From Selaginella tamariscina (lineage: Eukaryota > Streptophyta > Lycopodiopsida > Selaginellales > Selaginellaceae): a stretch of DNA of 64,000 nt. The position numbers were made by a program, and so were the translations under genes. The stretch spans positions 580,586 to 644,585 of the forward strand of contig PUQB01000068.1 of assembly GCA_003024785.1 (NCBI GenBank). The letters run 5' to 3'. The notes beneath the pieces are model-generated. The model was not told the DNA's origin. It searched no databases and was given only the letters and a program-made list of their open reading frames with translations. Of this stretch, positions 22,128 through 34,428 are shown one piece after another (positions within the stretch are counted from its first letter, which is position 1; each line of letters begins with the position of its first letter).

Positions 22128-25100
22128 ATAAATATGATATAAACCATATAGAAATGAATCACTAATTAAGCAATTTAACATTTTCACAATTTCATATTTA
22201 TTAATAAAAAATCAAATAAGCAATTTGACATTTCCACAATTTCATATTTATATATTTTAATAAATACTATTCATGGAAGAATATAGTTAGTAAGTTAAAT
22301 TGAGACCCATTATACAATTTTAACAAAATATTTTAATAAACTCCTAAATCAATTAAGCAGTTTAACATTTTCATAATCTCATTTTTATTAATAAAATATT
22401 AAAATAAATATTAATCATGTCTTAAAAAGGTTAAGAATACTCAGTGTATTAAGAAATTAATTAAATAGATATAATTATAAAATATTATAACTAAACCCTA
22501 AAGTAAGCACTAATTAAATTGTTAAGTATACTACTTAGGAAATTGCAAGCCATTCACTCGTAGTTATTTCACTGACAAATAAAATTGCAAACCATTTGCT
22601 TGTAGTAATCCATAACATAGAATAGCATAATTAAAACAAATTAAAATTACATATTTATTAATCATATTTATTTATTATATAATTAAAAATAAATTAGAAT
22701 TACATATTTATTAATTAAATATAATACTAGTTAAATAATTAATAAAATGTTAAAATTAAAATAAAATTTTAAATTGTTTAATTAGTGGTTCTACTTAAAT
22801 CGATAAACATATTAATAACTATATCATTATTTAATTAAAACTCTAGTTAAACTTCAACTAAACATGCATAGGAATTAGATTATTAAACTTTAAATATTAA
22901 ATATTTTAACTTTATTCCAAAGTTAACCTCAATTGCTTCCTTTACTTTTTAACTTATACTCATGCAAAAAAAAAATTTGCTGCCTAAATCACATTTTCAA
23001 TGTTAATGATGTCCTTACCTTCATGTGAGTTTTTATGCTGTTTCTTTATTCATAACTTATAGTATTGATCATTAATATTATAAAACTAGCAAGCATCTTC
23101 TTAAATATCTGCTTATAGCACTTGGATCTTTGAGCAAACATATCATAATTTTTTACTATGACCTTTATTTTTACTTTGGAGTTAATAATTGTTATTTATC
23201 AAGTTAAGAAACCCAAGAACTCTCATTACATATACTCTACCTTATTTATGTGGGGGGCTCTCCCCTCTTCACCTACTTGTGTAAGTGAGTTGGCACAAAA
23301 TGCCAACCCAAATGATAATGAGTAAACATAACTTAACCTAACCCTAAACCTACCCAGGGGACTTGGACTCATTAAGAAACCTAATTGGAAATATTAATTG
23401 GAGAGATTTTTCTAGATGGAAGTGCTAGCTTGGCCTAGAGTTTTTACAAATACTTAATAACACCTAATTACCATCACTATATACCAAGTTTTTTTACACT
23501 TAAGGTAAAGTATATGTAGTGAGAGTTCCTGGATCGCCAGGAACTCTCACTACATATACTCTACCTTAAGTGTAAGGCCTGAATCCTGGGTTCAGAAGAA
23601 TTTGGTGCAAACTAAGCTCATGTCATTAAGGCACAACCCTATTGTGCCGCCTCAACTTTTAAGCAATATGACCATGTCCCACTTTCAGGGTAGTTTACCT
23701 TTAACGTTGGCTGAATTACACCCTTGAGATTGAGTGCATCACATATAAGAATTAACTAACTTTTTTTGTTTAATGACCCATTTGCAAGCCTAAAAGGCAT
23801 TGATCAAGTTCACACTCCACAAGTATAATGGTTGAGGCTTGTTTTAGTCTTCTCATCCATGCCAGACTAGGAACAATACTTGTAGCTTAGTTAACCCATA
23901 CATTCTAACTCACAAGGTGAGCATTATCTATAAACTTAACCAAATATGAGTGTGAGTTCTTAATATGGGGTTTCTAACATGGGTTACTTTACTAGATTTT
24001 ATGGGGTTTTAGAGAGGGTTTCCAGAGTTAACATATGACGAGCCGCATTTATGACACTATATAAAAACTTTATAAACCACTTTTCCAAATGCCCATATAC
24101 TTTTTAAGGCCTTGAACTATCTTAAAATTGTATTTATCACTTTGATTAGCATTGGTTTTAATCTTCTTGAGGTAGAAGAGGGTTCTCATTGGTTGCCTGT
24201 TTAAACATCTTCAACCCTTTGAGTGGTAACCAAATTGAATACGTTGGCTTCATTTTATATTGCATGATTGGATATTATCTCGCATGTTGAAATATAATTG
24301 CAATGGTTTGTTGTACTCCACCAACTTTTGTTTCTTGTTATAATATAACCTTTTTAGGTAGCTCTTGAAATATAGTACCTCTATCATAAGAGAAGAAATA
24401 GTCTTTGAAGGATGCACTTTTGAAATAATTTTATTATATGTAACAATGTGAAACTATTTGATCACTTTAAAAGGTCGGACAACTTATTAAAGAGTGTGTC
24501 AATATCCTCTTGTGTGTTGTTGCCATGAGAAAACCTAGCCTAACTATCTCGAACATAATTTTGGTAATTAGTAAACTCAAGCATGCAAACACAAACTAGT
24601 TTTTGTTCTCATTTCATAATTTTCCATCTAAATCAATAAAGTTTTTGCTAATGGTGTGAATAATGAGGATGAATGTTTAAAGTAAAAACTTTTGATGGTG
24701 AAGGTAAAGTGAAAGCTTCTTACTATGGAGGTGGGGAGTGAATAAAAGATGTTGATGTTGTGTTTTTGTCTTGTTCATTTCTTCATGAACTTTAAGTGGT
24801 TTCAAGTTCATCACAACTAAGTGCAAGGGTTGTTTATACTCATTGTTATCCTTCAAGTCTCCAATGTATCCTTTCTTATGAAATTTAAGGCAAGTGACCC
24901 AATTGTGAAGTTTGGGTCACTTGGCTGTTGTGACAATGATAAATTGTCATACATTGACCATTTATGTTAATAACTTGATTTAGGGCACCATACACATATT
25001 GCACCTTTTCACTTCAAGGTAAGTGGTGATATGTGATTTGTATTTATAAGATTACTTCACGCTATGTATGTTGGCAACAATGCCTATTGCAATAATCCAC

Positions 25101-26440
25101 CAATGCAATGTGTGATATGAAATCTCTTACAATCTTGTCCGATCATGACTTTTCTGGTTTATGGTGAAGACATACTTATGCTTTTATGTTTTTAAAATGT
25201 TTAACAATAACTTTAATCATCCATTCAACTCTTGACTAGTACATAACAAATTAGATAATCTATTTTTGTCCAAGTATTTAAATTGAAAAATAAACCATTA
25301 CACAAGTTCATTTTGATAAAATTGAAAAGCCACAATTATTTAATAATCACATACGTGGTAATAGCATGTTTCTAACAACATTATATGTTGGCATACAATA
25401 ATTGATCCATATCCAATGATGGTGTCTATTATATCAAGAAGTTGGATTTTTGTAAGCCACTTGTTATGATCCCAACATTTTTGTTGTGTTAAAAGTAAGA
25501 ATTAGTAAAATTTAATTTGTGAAATCAATCTGAGTTCTAAAATTCACTTAGAAGTGGGGTTAGTTGCAATAAACACAATGGGCATAATATAATACTTAAT
25601 AATTATTAATTATTAAAAAAACTTAATTAAACATAATTAATATAAATACTAGTTTAATGAATTGGCATATGTTCCCATTTGATTATTTGACATTGTAAAT
25701 TTTATTTAGAAAAGTAAGGACATATTAGTTTAATGAATTGACATATGTTTTCCTGTTAGTTATGACAATTATGAACTCAAGAGTATGTCATTGCAAACAC
25801 ATGGCTAATGTAAACGGATGAGTTAGGTAGCTGACATACAAACTAGATTGGTTGAGTGGGAAAGATATACATGGTTTTATGAAATTAATCTTTTAAGAAT
25901 CCTCAAAGGCAAGAACATATTTGAGAGTTACTAAAATGTGGTGAATTTATCTGTAGAGGTCAAGGAGGGTGAGAAGGGATGGAGAGATTAATCTTGCTAA
26001 CTCCCATTGTTGACAAACAGGGGTCAGTGAGATTAATTTAGTCGACGCCCATTATTTGAAAGCATATGCCTTAATGGGATTAATCCCACTGATGCCGTAA
26101 GGATTTAGTAAGATAAATCCCATCAAGTTCCAAGGACAACAATAAGGCACATCCACATGCACACATAAATGAATACACTCTCTCTCAATAGAAATACATA
26201 TATGTTATATAGAACACATATATGTTTATATATATATATATATTGTCTTAGTTTAACATGGTAGATTTACACATGGGTAAAGATTAGGGTATGTAAAAGT
26301 CCCAAGTGTAATTGAGTCATCGTGACAAGAGGCCCTCTCATAAACACAATTGACCCTTTGCTAATTGATTTAAAGAGATGAAAAGTTGTAACATATACTT
26401 ATATAGATATATACATATATGATTGTGAGATATATATATA
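22128..26440. other. Long AT-rich intergenic region
   Basis: No gene called. It holds a near-perfect hairpin at 23495-23574 and otherwise A/T-rich DNA with short open frames only. Words such as CATCACTTACACACACC are scattered but no element ends are seen. Confidence 0.55.
23495..23574. repeat. Near-perfect 38-bp inverted repeat with a 4-base loop
   Basis: Left arm 23495-23532, loop ATCG 23533-23536, right arm 23537-23574. 37 of 38 positions pair; the tip is TTCCTGG-ATCG-CCAGGAA. A third, direct copy of 28 bases of the right arm (27 matches) lies at 23217-23244. Confidence 0.9.
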
Positions 26441-26530
26441 CATATGAAGTTTACATTCATACACAAAAAACAAATGATATTATCATACATACAAATACAA
26501 CATAAAAACACATACATACAAAGTGTGTGT

Positions 26531-26574
<44 letters not shown>

Positions 26575-26891
26575 TGTGTATACATATACTTATACATATA
26601 TATTTGTGTATACACATACACACTCAGAAAGTATCAAATAAGATACTATCTATCATAAATATACAAATGCACACTTACACACCACATACATATACATATA
26701 TATATATATACACATACTTATGAATACACACTATATTTATCATAATATCTTATGTTCATACACATATGAATGTATATATCTTTGAATGATTTATAGATAC
26801 ACACATATACACATTTTACACTCGAGTTGTATGAAATAAGATATTATCTAATTATATATATACATATATTTTGTGTACTTACATATATATA

Positions 26892-26922
<31 letters not shown>

Positions 26923-26940
26923 GTGTGTGTGTGAATGTGG
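26440..26940. repeat. Microsatellite cluster (TA, CA/TG)
   Basis: A pure TA run of about 19-20 units at 26534-26573 is followed by mixed ATAC/CATA tracts and TG runs at 26903-26930. Tyr/Ile-rich open frames here reflect the repeats. Confidence 0.85.
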
Positions 26941-29640
26941 GTTTTGCCTCTTTCCTCCAACCATGCTATTGGTGTGATATGGTCAATTTGTTAAATTTAT
27001 GTGGCAACCATACAAAGCGCTAGGGTTTTGGAATTAACCATTTATGTGGCAACCATAAATAGTTCTAGAATTGGCTCTTGGATTGAGGAGCATTTTGGCT
27101 ACATAATTGAGGACACTGGCAAGAGTAACAAAAAACACATTGAGTTTAAAATTTGAATTATGTATAGAATATAATTATTTTTTAACACGAAATAAGGTAA
27201 TAGCTTGTGTTTATGCATTAACAAATAATGAGATTGTGAATTCGGTATTCTTCATGTAAAAAATGACATTTGTGCATCAAAAATTAGAATTTTCTTAGAA
27301 CTTTTGCTGAGAAAATAGATGGTCATACACTATAACATATAATGTATGTTGAGTGATAATTCAGTTGAGAGTATATAGATCTCACAAACACATAAAATAC
27401 AATTTAACATACTTTATTGCTATTTATAAGTGCAAAGAAACATATAATTTGGACTTATGCTATGAAGAAAAAATATATTGTGACATTAGATTCGTATCTT
27501 TTGTTTTGTCTATGTATTTCTTTTGCTTAAAAATAAAAATAAAGTAAATTTATTTTAAAGTAAAGTAAATGTATGTGTGGATTGATTACTCTTAAATTAT
27601 TTTCTTTATTTAAATAAGGGTTAGCATGAATATAAAATCACTAACCCTTACTCTTATTTAATTCGGTGCATTTCAGTTGCCTTGGTGTTTCTTAAATAAA
27701 AAGTTAAAGGGATTCATATCAATTCTTTACTTAAATTAAAAAATTGTGTTAAGGGCAATTAATTCATATAAATACTTATAATAAAAATATTAAGGGTAAT
27801 GGGTTTAAATATATTATGAATAATTAATATTTATATTTAAGTTAATATATTTTATTTTAAATTAACTTAATACATTTACAATTAGCTTTTATATTAAAGC
27901 TAATTTAATATATTTATATTTAATTTTTATATTCAAGCTACTTTAATATATTTACATTTAAGTTAACATTATTATTTCAAGTTGTATATTTAAAATATAT
28001 TTAGAATTCATGATCTAAATAATATGTGCATACTTAATTGCTATTTACATTGTAGTGTTTAAAATGAATTTTGTTGTTATAAAGATGTAAAATTAGTAAG
28101 AGATGTATATCACATATATAGTATTCATGATTTAAATAATATGCACATACAAAATTTCTTTTGACATTTTTAATATTTAAATAAAATTTATCATTATAAA
28201 ATTTTAAAAAATAATTAAAGGATATATTAACACTTTGTTTTAGGGCAAAATTAAGCACAAATTCAACAAGAATGCACATAAAAAGATGTTACACTAATGT
28301 TAAGGGACCCCCCCCATTCAACTTTTCTTTATAATTTTTATTTTTCCCTTAAAAAAACTTTAAATGTATGAATTTAATGTAATTTTCATTATTCCCTTAA
28401 AAAAAAATTGTAAAGGCATGGATTTGATGTAATGGTCACTGTTCTTTTAAAAAACCTTTAAAGCATGGATTTGATGCCGATCCACTACCTTTAAAAATTA
28501 AATCCTTAAAAAACTTAAATAAGTGATTTTTTAATTAATGGCTATTGCAAAAATAGTTAAGGGAAATATAAATTTTTAACCAGTGCAAAAACAAACCTTA
28601 ACTTTTTGAAGTATTAAAAATGCATAACAAATGCACCCTTAACCTTAAGTAGTTTAAATTGATTAAAGGGTGAGTTAAATGACAATTTTGATTTTGTAAT
28701 ACCTTCTTCCATTTAAGATTAATTATGTTAATAATTATATATATTTTACTTAATTTAAATCGTTGACTTATAACTAAATCAGATTATGTCACATTATACG
28801 ATGTAGCATGCGAAGGAGTGAGTATCAGTCGTATAGTTATATATTTATAGTGTTTATATTTAAAAACATAACGCATTCTAACCGTGGTATATGAAGCTAA
28901 TCTTTCTCTATTTGCTAATCCCACATAGATCTGAAGGAAAGCTTCTAGTCTTAAGGACCCGTGAATGGATGTGTATGTGTGTGTGATTAGCAAAGTAAGT
29001 GCAAACCAGGGCTGATTTGCATTCACCTTTAACATAATTTAATTTAAAACATACTTATAAAATTTATATAGATTTGTTTTTCTTAAAAGTGTGCCACTTA
29101 AGTTTTTTCATTTGCACTAACCTTTTTTAAAATAAATTTAGATGTTACGGCTGTTCAATTTGCACAAAATTTATTTGTTTAACATAAATATAATACATTA
29201 TATATGTACTTAAAATTCATATTTATATTTAAATTCAATTAAACACATGTATATACGACAAGCGTATGTACACACATATTAATATATATTATGCACTACT
29301 GGTCCAAAGTTGTGTAATAAATAATTTTATGGTATATTTAATTTTTATCTTTATAAAATTATATGCAACATGGAATATTTAAGGGACATAATAAAAATAT
29401 AATTCTATTTAATATAAATATTTTATTAATAAATATATAAATCTATATTATATTATGTGTTTATTTTATTGATATCAAAAAGTTTCCTTAAAATTACATA
29501 AGGTTATAAAGTAAATTTAAAGGTAAGGTTGTTTTTTTTTAATGTAATTTACCTTAATTCGCTGAGAAAACATTAAGCAAATATTATATTATGGACCACA
29601 ATTGTATATATTTTTGTGTACAATTCTTTAAACATTTTTT
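26941..29640. other. AT-rich intergenic region
   Basis: No gene called. Features noted: a C9 run at about 28308-28316, and three diverged blocks of CTTAAAAAAAC...GCATGGATTTGATG type near 28345, 28395 and 28445. Short frames at 27353-27547, 28034-28279 and 28784-29035 have no recognisable content. Confidence 0.5.
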
Positions 29641-29670
29641 GATATATAAAGTTGATATACAGTCACTTGA

Positions 29671-29724
29671 TTCAGACTCTAGGTATATACAACTATGCGT
29701 ATTTGAGGTTCCGCATGGTATTTA
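29671..29724 (+). promoter_or_regulatory. Conserved upstream block of family copy 4 (TATA at 29694-29700)
   Basis: TTCAGACTCTAGG directly precedes TATATAC, then TATGCGTATTTGAGGTTCC and GCATGGTATT. It lies about 160 bp before the ATG. Confidence 0.55.
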
Positions 29725-29853
29725 TTAAAATTCAAGTAAGCTTTCCAAGGTATCCCACTAAGTTTAAAATAAATAACGGGCAAATGTACTTGGAAAATCA
29801 ATTCGAACTCTCTATCGACTGAACTTGTTTCCTTCCGTAGGCATACTCAAGTT

Positions 29854-30454
29854 ATGAGGCGTGGTCGTACTGGTTTTGTTAGCGATCCACCTGCTGGTCC
29901 TGCTGATCTTGGTCCTCCTGGTGAACGTGCTGGTCATGTTGCTGATTTATCTGCTGCTGGTGGTGCACCAAGGGTTGAATTCAACCCAGATGGATCAGTG
30001 AAGTCTTATGCAGTCAAGCATAGGGAAAACCGTGTCCTACAGGTTTGAGAGTAGAGAGATTTCTGTGCATAAATATTACTGATTTGTTTTGAACCAGGCT
30101 GTGATGGAAGCTGGAGGAATGGAGCTGGGTTATAATCGGCCTTCCGAACTTGTCATGCCTGCAAAACTGATTATGTACCCAGATGCAACATTTAGCATTG
30201 CAGCCGGCAATGACCATTTTCTTGGCAAGGGTGCCTACCTCGGCAACATCGCAAGCGAAATAGAAATGGAGGGCTTTATCTACCTCTTCCATGGCTGCCC
30301 AGATTTTACGGTTCTAAAGGCATTCAGCAGGTTTTTCAACTGCGCTAAGGACTTTCATGTGCTGTTCTTTCTCCACACCTCATCCCTTTGGGACATTTCA
30401 TACCTCGGCAGCTGCAAATTGAGATTGGTGGTGTTGGGAACTGGCGTCCATTAA
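29854..30454 (+). CDS. Five-copy two-exon family, copy 4 (alternate C-terminal frame)
   Basis: Exons 29854-30042 (63 codons, starting MRRGRTGFVSD) and 30098-30454 (118 aa plus stop); intron 55 bp. The product is 181 aa. The variable N-terminal part differs from copies 2 and 3 (more Gly/Pro), while the VEFNPDGSVKSY block and exon 2 are conserved. One T is missing in the run after the FHVL codons (GCTGTTCTTTC against GCTGTTTCTTTC), so the tail reads in the -1 frame and ends LRLVVLGTGVH. Whether this or the copy 2 tail is the ancestral one cannot be settled from the window alone. It forms an inverted pair with copy 5. Confidence 0.55.
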
Positions 30455-31205
30455 GTGTTTGATGCACTCTGGCAAGCCAGAGTTCTCAAGAATAAGTTGT
30501 CAATAAAGAGATCATTTGAGCGATTTAATAAGATGCATGTTTGAAAGGAGATTCTGATCGATATGAAACTATGACAAATTCTTTATTGAGCATATTTAAA
30601 GCTAAATCAAGCATTTTTAAGTTGTGTTAAGTGGCATTAAGTGGTATGGAAATATTTGTTTTGTGTTAAATGGTGAAAAGCAAAGTCCCATATTTGTATA
30701 TATGAATTAAATGACACGTAGTATTAGATTTCAACGACAATGAGATGATTAGCCTTTTATATGGATTTATATTACACATGGAAAGGATAGTTATAATAAT
30801 AAAAAGGAGCTCCCACTGAAATTATATAATAATGTTTATTATAAGCCAAATATTAAAAAATGCGATTTTTATTCTTTTTTTCTTGTACAAGTAAAATAGA
30901 GAAATTTCATACATGGTATGTGTTTAATTCAGTAGTAAGTGATTATATATTTCCTAACTCATATGCTTTAAAAATCAAATATGAATGAAATTACCTATAT
31001 ATGTATGTGTATAATACATCTAAATTCTTGGATTGATTATATTTTTAAGTTAGACCTTCAATCAATTATTGTTCTTAATTTAATAAGTGTAATTATTCAA
31101 CTATGTTTTTAAGTTGTGTTAGGTTTACGTTAGTACGTATGCTGCATGTTAAATAAATGATTTCTTATTGACAGTTTATTCTGAGAGCATAGTAGAATCA
31201 AACAA
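30455..31205. other. Spacer between inverted family copies 4 and 5
   Basis: About 750 bp of AT-rich sequence with no gene. It would form the loop of a large inverted repeat. Confidence 0.6.
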
Positions 31206-31801
31206 TTAATGGACGCCAGTTCCCAACACCACCAATCTCAATTTGCAGCTGCCGAGGTATGAAATGGCCCAAAGGGATGAGGTGTGGGAAAGGAACAGCA
31301 CATGAAAGTCCTTAGCGCAGTTGAAAAACCTGCTGAATGCCTTTAAAACCGTAAAATCTGGGCAGCCATGGAAGAGGTAGATAAAGCCCTCCATTTCTAT
31401 GTCGCTTGCGATGTTTCCGAGGTAGGCACCCTTGCCAAGAAAATGGTCATTGCCGGCTGTAATGCTAAATGTTGCATCTGGGTACATAATCAGTTTTGCA
31501 GGCATGACAAGTTCGGAAGGGCGATTGTAACCCAGCTCCATTCCTCCAGCTTCCATCACAGCCTGGTTCAAAACAAATCAGTAATATTATAAATGCACAG
31601 AAATCTCTCTACACTCAACCTGTAGGACACGGTTTTCCCTATGCTTACTGCATAAGACTTCACTGATCCATCCGGGTTGAATTCAACCTTTGGCCCCTCG
31701 TGTGGTGCTGCAGCAGCAGCAGTTAAATCAATGACTGGAGTTCCAGCACGTTCAGCAGGAGGACCAGTATCAGAAACAAAACCAGTACGAGTACGCCTCA
31801 T
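31206..31801 (-). pseudogene. Five-copy two-exon family, copy 5 (two frameshifts)
   Basis: Exon 1 is 31801-31620, intron 31619-31563 (57 bp), exon 2 31562-31206. A C is missing in exon 1 in the codons for the AVKH segment (GCAGTAAGCATAGG against GCAGTCAAGCATAGG), so exon 1 is 182 nt and the frame into exon 2 is lost. In exon 2 one base is missing in the pyrimidine run before CACACC, so the tail is in the same -1 frame as copies 1 and 4. The rest of exon 2 is open and almost identical to copy 4. Confidence 0.7.
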
Positions 31802-31930
31802 TCTAAAACTTGTGTATGCCTTCTGAGGAAACAAACTATACACTACTATATTGGAGACAAATGAGGTTGCACACGGTATTTATTCATTTCAAAATTGGCA
31901 AGGTTACTTGAAGTTGGCCCAAAGTGAAAT

Positions 31931-31990
31931 AATACCTTGCGGAACCTCAAATATAAGCATAATTGTATATACCTAGAGTCTGAGTCCAGT
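31931..31990 (-). promoter_or_regulatory. Conserved upstream block of family copy 5 (TATA at 31965-31972)
   Basis: On the minus strand it reads TACTGGACTCAGACTCTAGG followed by TATATAC, then TTTGAGGTTCCGCAAGGTATT and ATTTCACTTTGGGCC. It lies about 170 bp before the ATG. Confidence 0.55.
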
Positions 31991-32526
31991 AACTTCTTTA
32001 TATATTTTTATACTGTTCTTGTACAATGTACAACCCCACATAGGTAAGAGGTTCTGAACGTGTTCTGTTGTTTCTGAGCTCTTTCAATTCTCGATCAAAT
32101 AAAACTTTTGTTGATGACACAAATATGTTTATGTACAAGTACTAGAGCTTTTTGTAGACAGGCTCTTCATTGCGGACAAGTTTTCCATTCTAGCATGCAG
32201 GAGATGAATTTGTAAACGACAGAGAAGTTGACACAAGTATATACGCATGCGACATACACACACAAACACCTATTAATTTAATTTAAACACAGTTAATATA
32301 GAGAGTATTACTTATGTAGGTGTTTTCATCATATGCAAACTTACGAGGAAGACTTTATTCGACCATGCCCTTTGTATGGAAGGAATCGCATTCAATCATG
32401 TGTGTATTGTACTGATATATTCAAGATATATTTTGCACATAGAAACTCTCTCTCTGCATATACATTCTTACTTAAGTATACTTACTAACATGAGGCAGTT
32501 CTGATTTGAAAATCTATAGCAAAATA
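31991..32526. other. Intergenic DNA before the copia element
   Basis: No open frame or RNA gene is recognised. Moderately AT-rich with a CA tract near 32250. Confidence 0.5.
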
Positions 32527-32531
32527 AACCA

Positions 32532-32657
32532 TGTTCAGAATCTAACATAAAATCCTACCTCAGTAACATGAAGTGTATACGAACGCATGTGCATTCATAG
32601 CCTACGAACCCTAGAAACTCCTCTTATTACTATAGAGCATCAGTTTATGTCTCAACA
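32532..32657 (-). repeat. Copia 3' LTR
   Basis: 126 bp with intact TG...CA ends. It contains the terminal ORF-side purine tract junction at 32657/32658. Confidence 0.9.
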
Positions 32658-33253
32658 CTCCCCCGTAAACTGGTGCTCAAAAGACTTCAAGGCCCCCTCA
32701 ACAAAGCAAACTTGGTCGGCCAGCAGTTTGGTGAGCACGTCTGCCACCATCTCATCTGCAGAAGAATGAGCCACCTTCACCAAACCGCCTTCTACAAGCT
32801 CCCGAACATAGTGAAACTGAATGAGCACATGCTTGGTTCGTCCATGATAGACGGGGTTCTTGCTCATAGCAATGCTACTTTAATTATCACACTAGCTGAG
32901 CATGGGGTTTCGTTGCACCACTGCAAGCTCCTGTAAGAGTCCCCGCATCCATATAAGCTCCTTACATCCAGAAGTGAGGGCAATGTACTTAGCCTCTGCA
33001 GACGAAAGGGCCACCAAACTCTGCCTCTTGCTCCCCACACAATCAAGGCCCCGCACAATTCCAAAGAGTAGCCAGTGGTGGACCGAGCTCCTTTGTTTGT
33101 CCCCCAACTTGCATCAGTATAAGTGACTAGCTGAGTGTCACGGCCTGAGAAGCATAGGCCATGGTGAGGCATTCCCTTTAGGTACCTGAGTACGTGTTTG
33201 GCAGCCTTCCAATGGCACAAACTCAGAGCAGATTCAAACTGGCTAAGCAGCAC
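32652..33253 (-). pseudogene. Copia RNase H and polyprotein end
   Basis: KAAKHVLRYLKGMPHHGL and YTDASWG mark RNase H (33253-33090), then frames shift: SSAEAKYIALTSGCKELIWM near 32990, and the conserved copia end RTKHVLIQFHYVRE and ADEMVADVLTKLLADQ in the frame 32867-32652. Confidence 0.88.
32658..32665 (-). other. Copia polypurine tract
   Basis: CGGGGGAG on the minus strand, immediately before the 3' LTR; it would prime plus-strand synthesis. Confidence 0.8.
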
Positions 33254-33400
33254 AATGGCATATGCTATGTCCGGTCTAGGAAAACGCCAGAAACATCAAA
33301 CAACCTATGAGGCTGCGGTATGGAATCTCAGAATTACATATCTCTCCTTCCGTCTGAGGCGAGTTCGGATTGACAGCATCGATGAGCATGGGAGTTTCAA

Positions 33401-34428
33401 CTAGACAACAGTTCTACATGCCAAACCGGAAGAGAAAGATTGCACATAGTGCTGCTGGTGAATCTTCAAAGTCCCAGCCTGCATATCCCGCTCAATTTGC
33501 AAGCCCAAGGACGTCTTCACCTTTCCCATGTCCTTCATCCGAAACCATTGTGCCAAGCTTGCTTTCAACCTGCCAATCCCATCTTCATCACCTCCAATGA
33601 TGAGGAGATCATCCACATACATGGCAACAATGATTCGTCCACGACCAACTCCCCTCATATAGACATTGGAATCACTGTGTGTTCTCCGAAAGCCTTGTCG
33701 ACGCAAAGATTCATCAAAGATTCTAGTACCACACTTGAGAAGCTTGCTTGAGACCATACAAGGCCTTGTTAAGGCACCAGGCTCGAGCTGTGTCCCCATG
33801 CCCGAGAAAGCCTAGGGGAATGCGCATGAAGATCTCCTCATGCAAATCCCCATGCAAGAACGCGGTCTTCACATCCAACTGGTGCACTTGCCACCTCTTG
33901 GCATTAGCAAGTGCCAAGAGTGTGCAGAAACCAAGCAACTTCACCACATGCGAAAATGTCTCCTCATAGTCAACTCCTCGCACCTGGGTGAAGCCTTTTG
34001 CCACGAGTTTGGCTTTTTGTTTGACATCCCTAGTCAGGGGATCCATTGTCCACTTGAAGACCCTTGTAGTCAACAAGTCGACGTCGGTGTGGGGCAGCAC
34101 ACTCCTCGAATGTGCAATTCTGCACTTGTGCATCCACTTTGTCCTGAATGGCCCGCTTCCACTCAAGAGACTCTGCTCCGGTCACCACATCTTCAAAGGT
34201 GGAGGGAACCTTCTCATCCACAAACATGCACATCTCGGCTTCCTCATCAAGTAGAGAAGTGGCATCTTCCAACACCTTGCGAGAAGGCACTCTCGTGTGT
34301 GGTATGTATGGAGCTACCACAGGATCCAGCATGCCCCGGGGAGGGACATGAGGAGGCCGATCAACCTGCTGCTTTGGCTGCTCAGGTGCCAGCTGCTCAT
34401 GGACATCAACTGGTTGCTCCAGCTGCAC
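33401..34428 (-). pseudogene. Copia reverse transcriptase
   Basis: ARLVAKGFTQ-like KLVAKGFTQVRGVDYEETF, WQVHQLDVKTAFLHGDL and ALYGLKQA lie in the frame 34166-33723; a frameshift near 33780 leads to GFRRTHSDSNVYMRG and the catalytic YVDDLL (33602-33619) in the frame 33799-33401. These are hallmark copia RT motifs. Confidence 0.9.

Noticed and set aside
23495..23574. Rho-independent terminator
   Set aside because: The hairpin lacks a following T-run and is far from any gene; the genome is eukaryotic.
9903..31592. Antisense frames (MEEVDKALHFY...) present in all five family copies
   Set aside because: They are exact complements of exon 2, have no intron signals in that direction, and the sense strand has start, intron, conserved promoter and stop in the right places.
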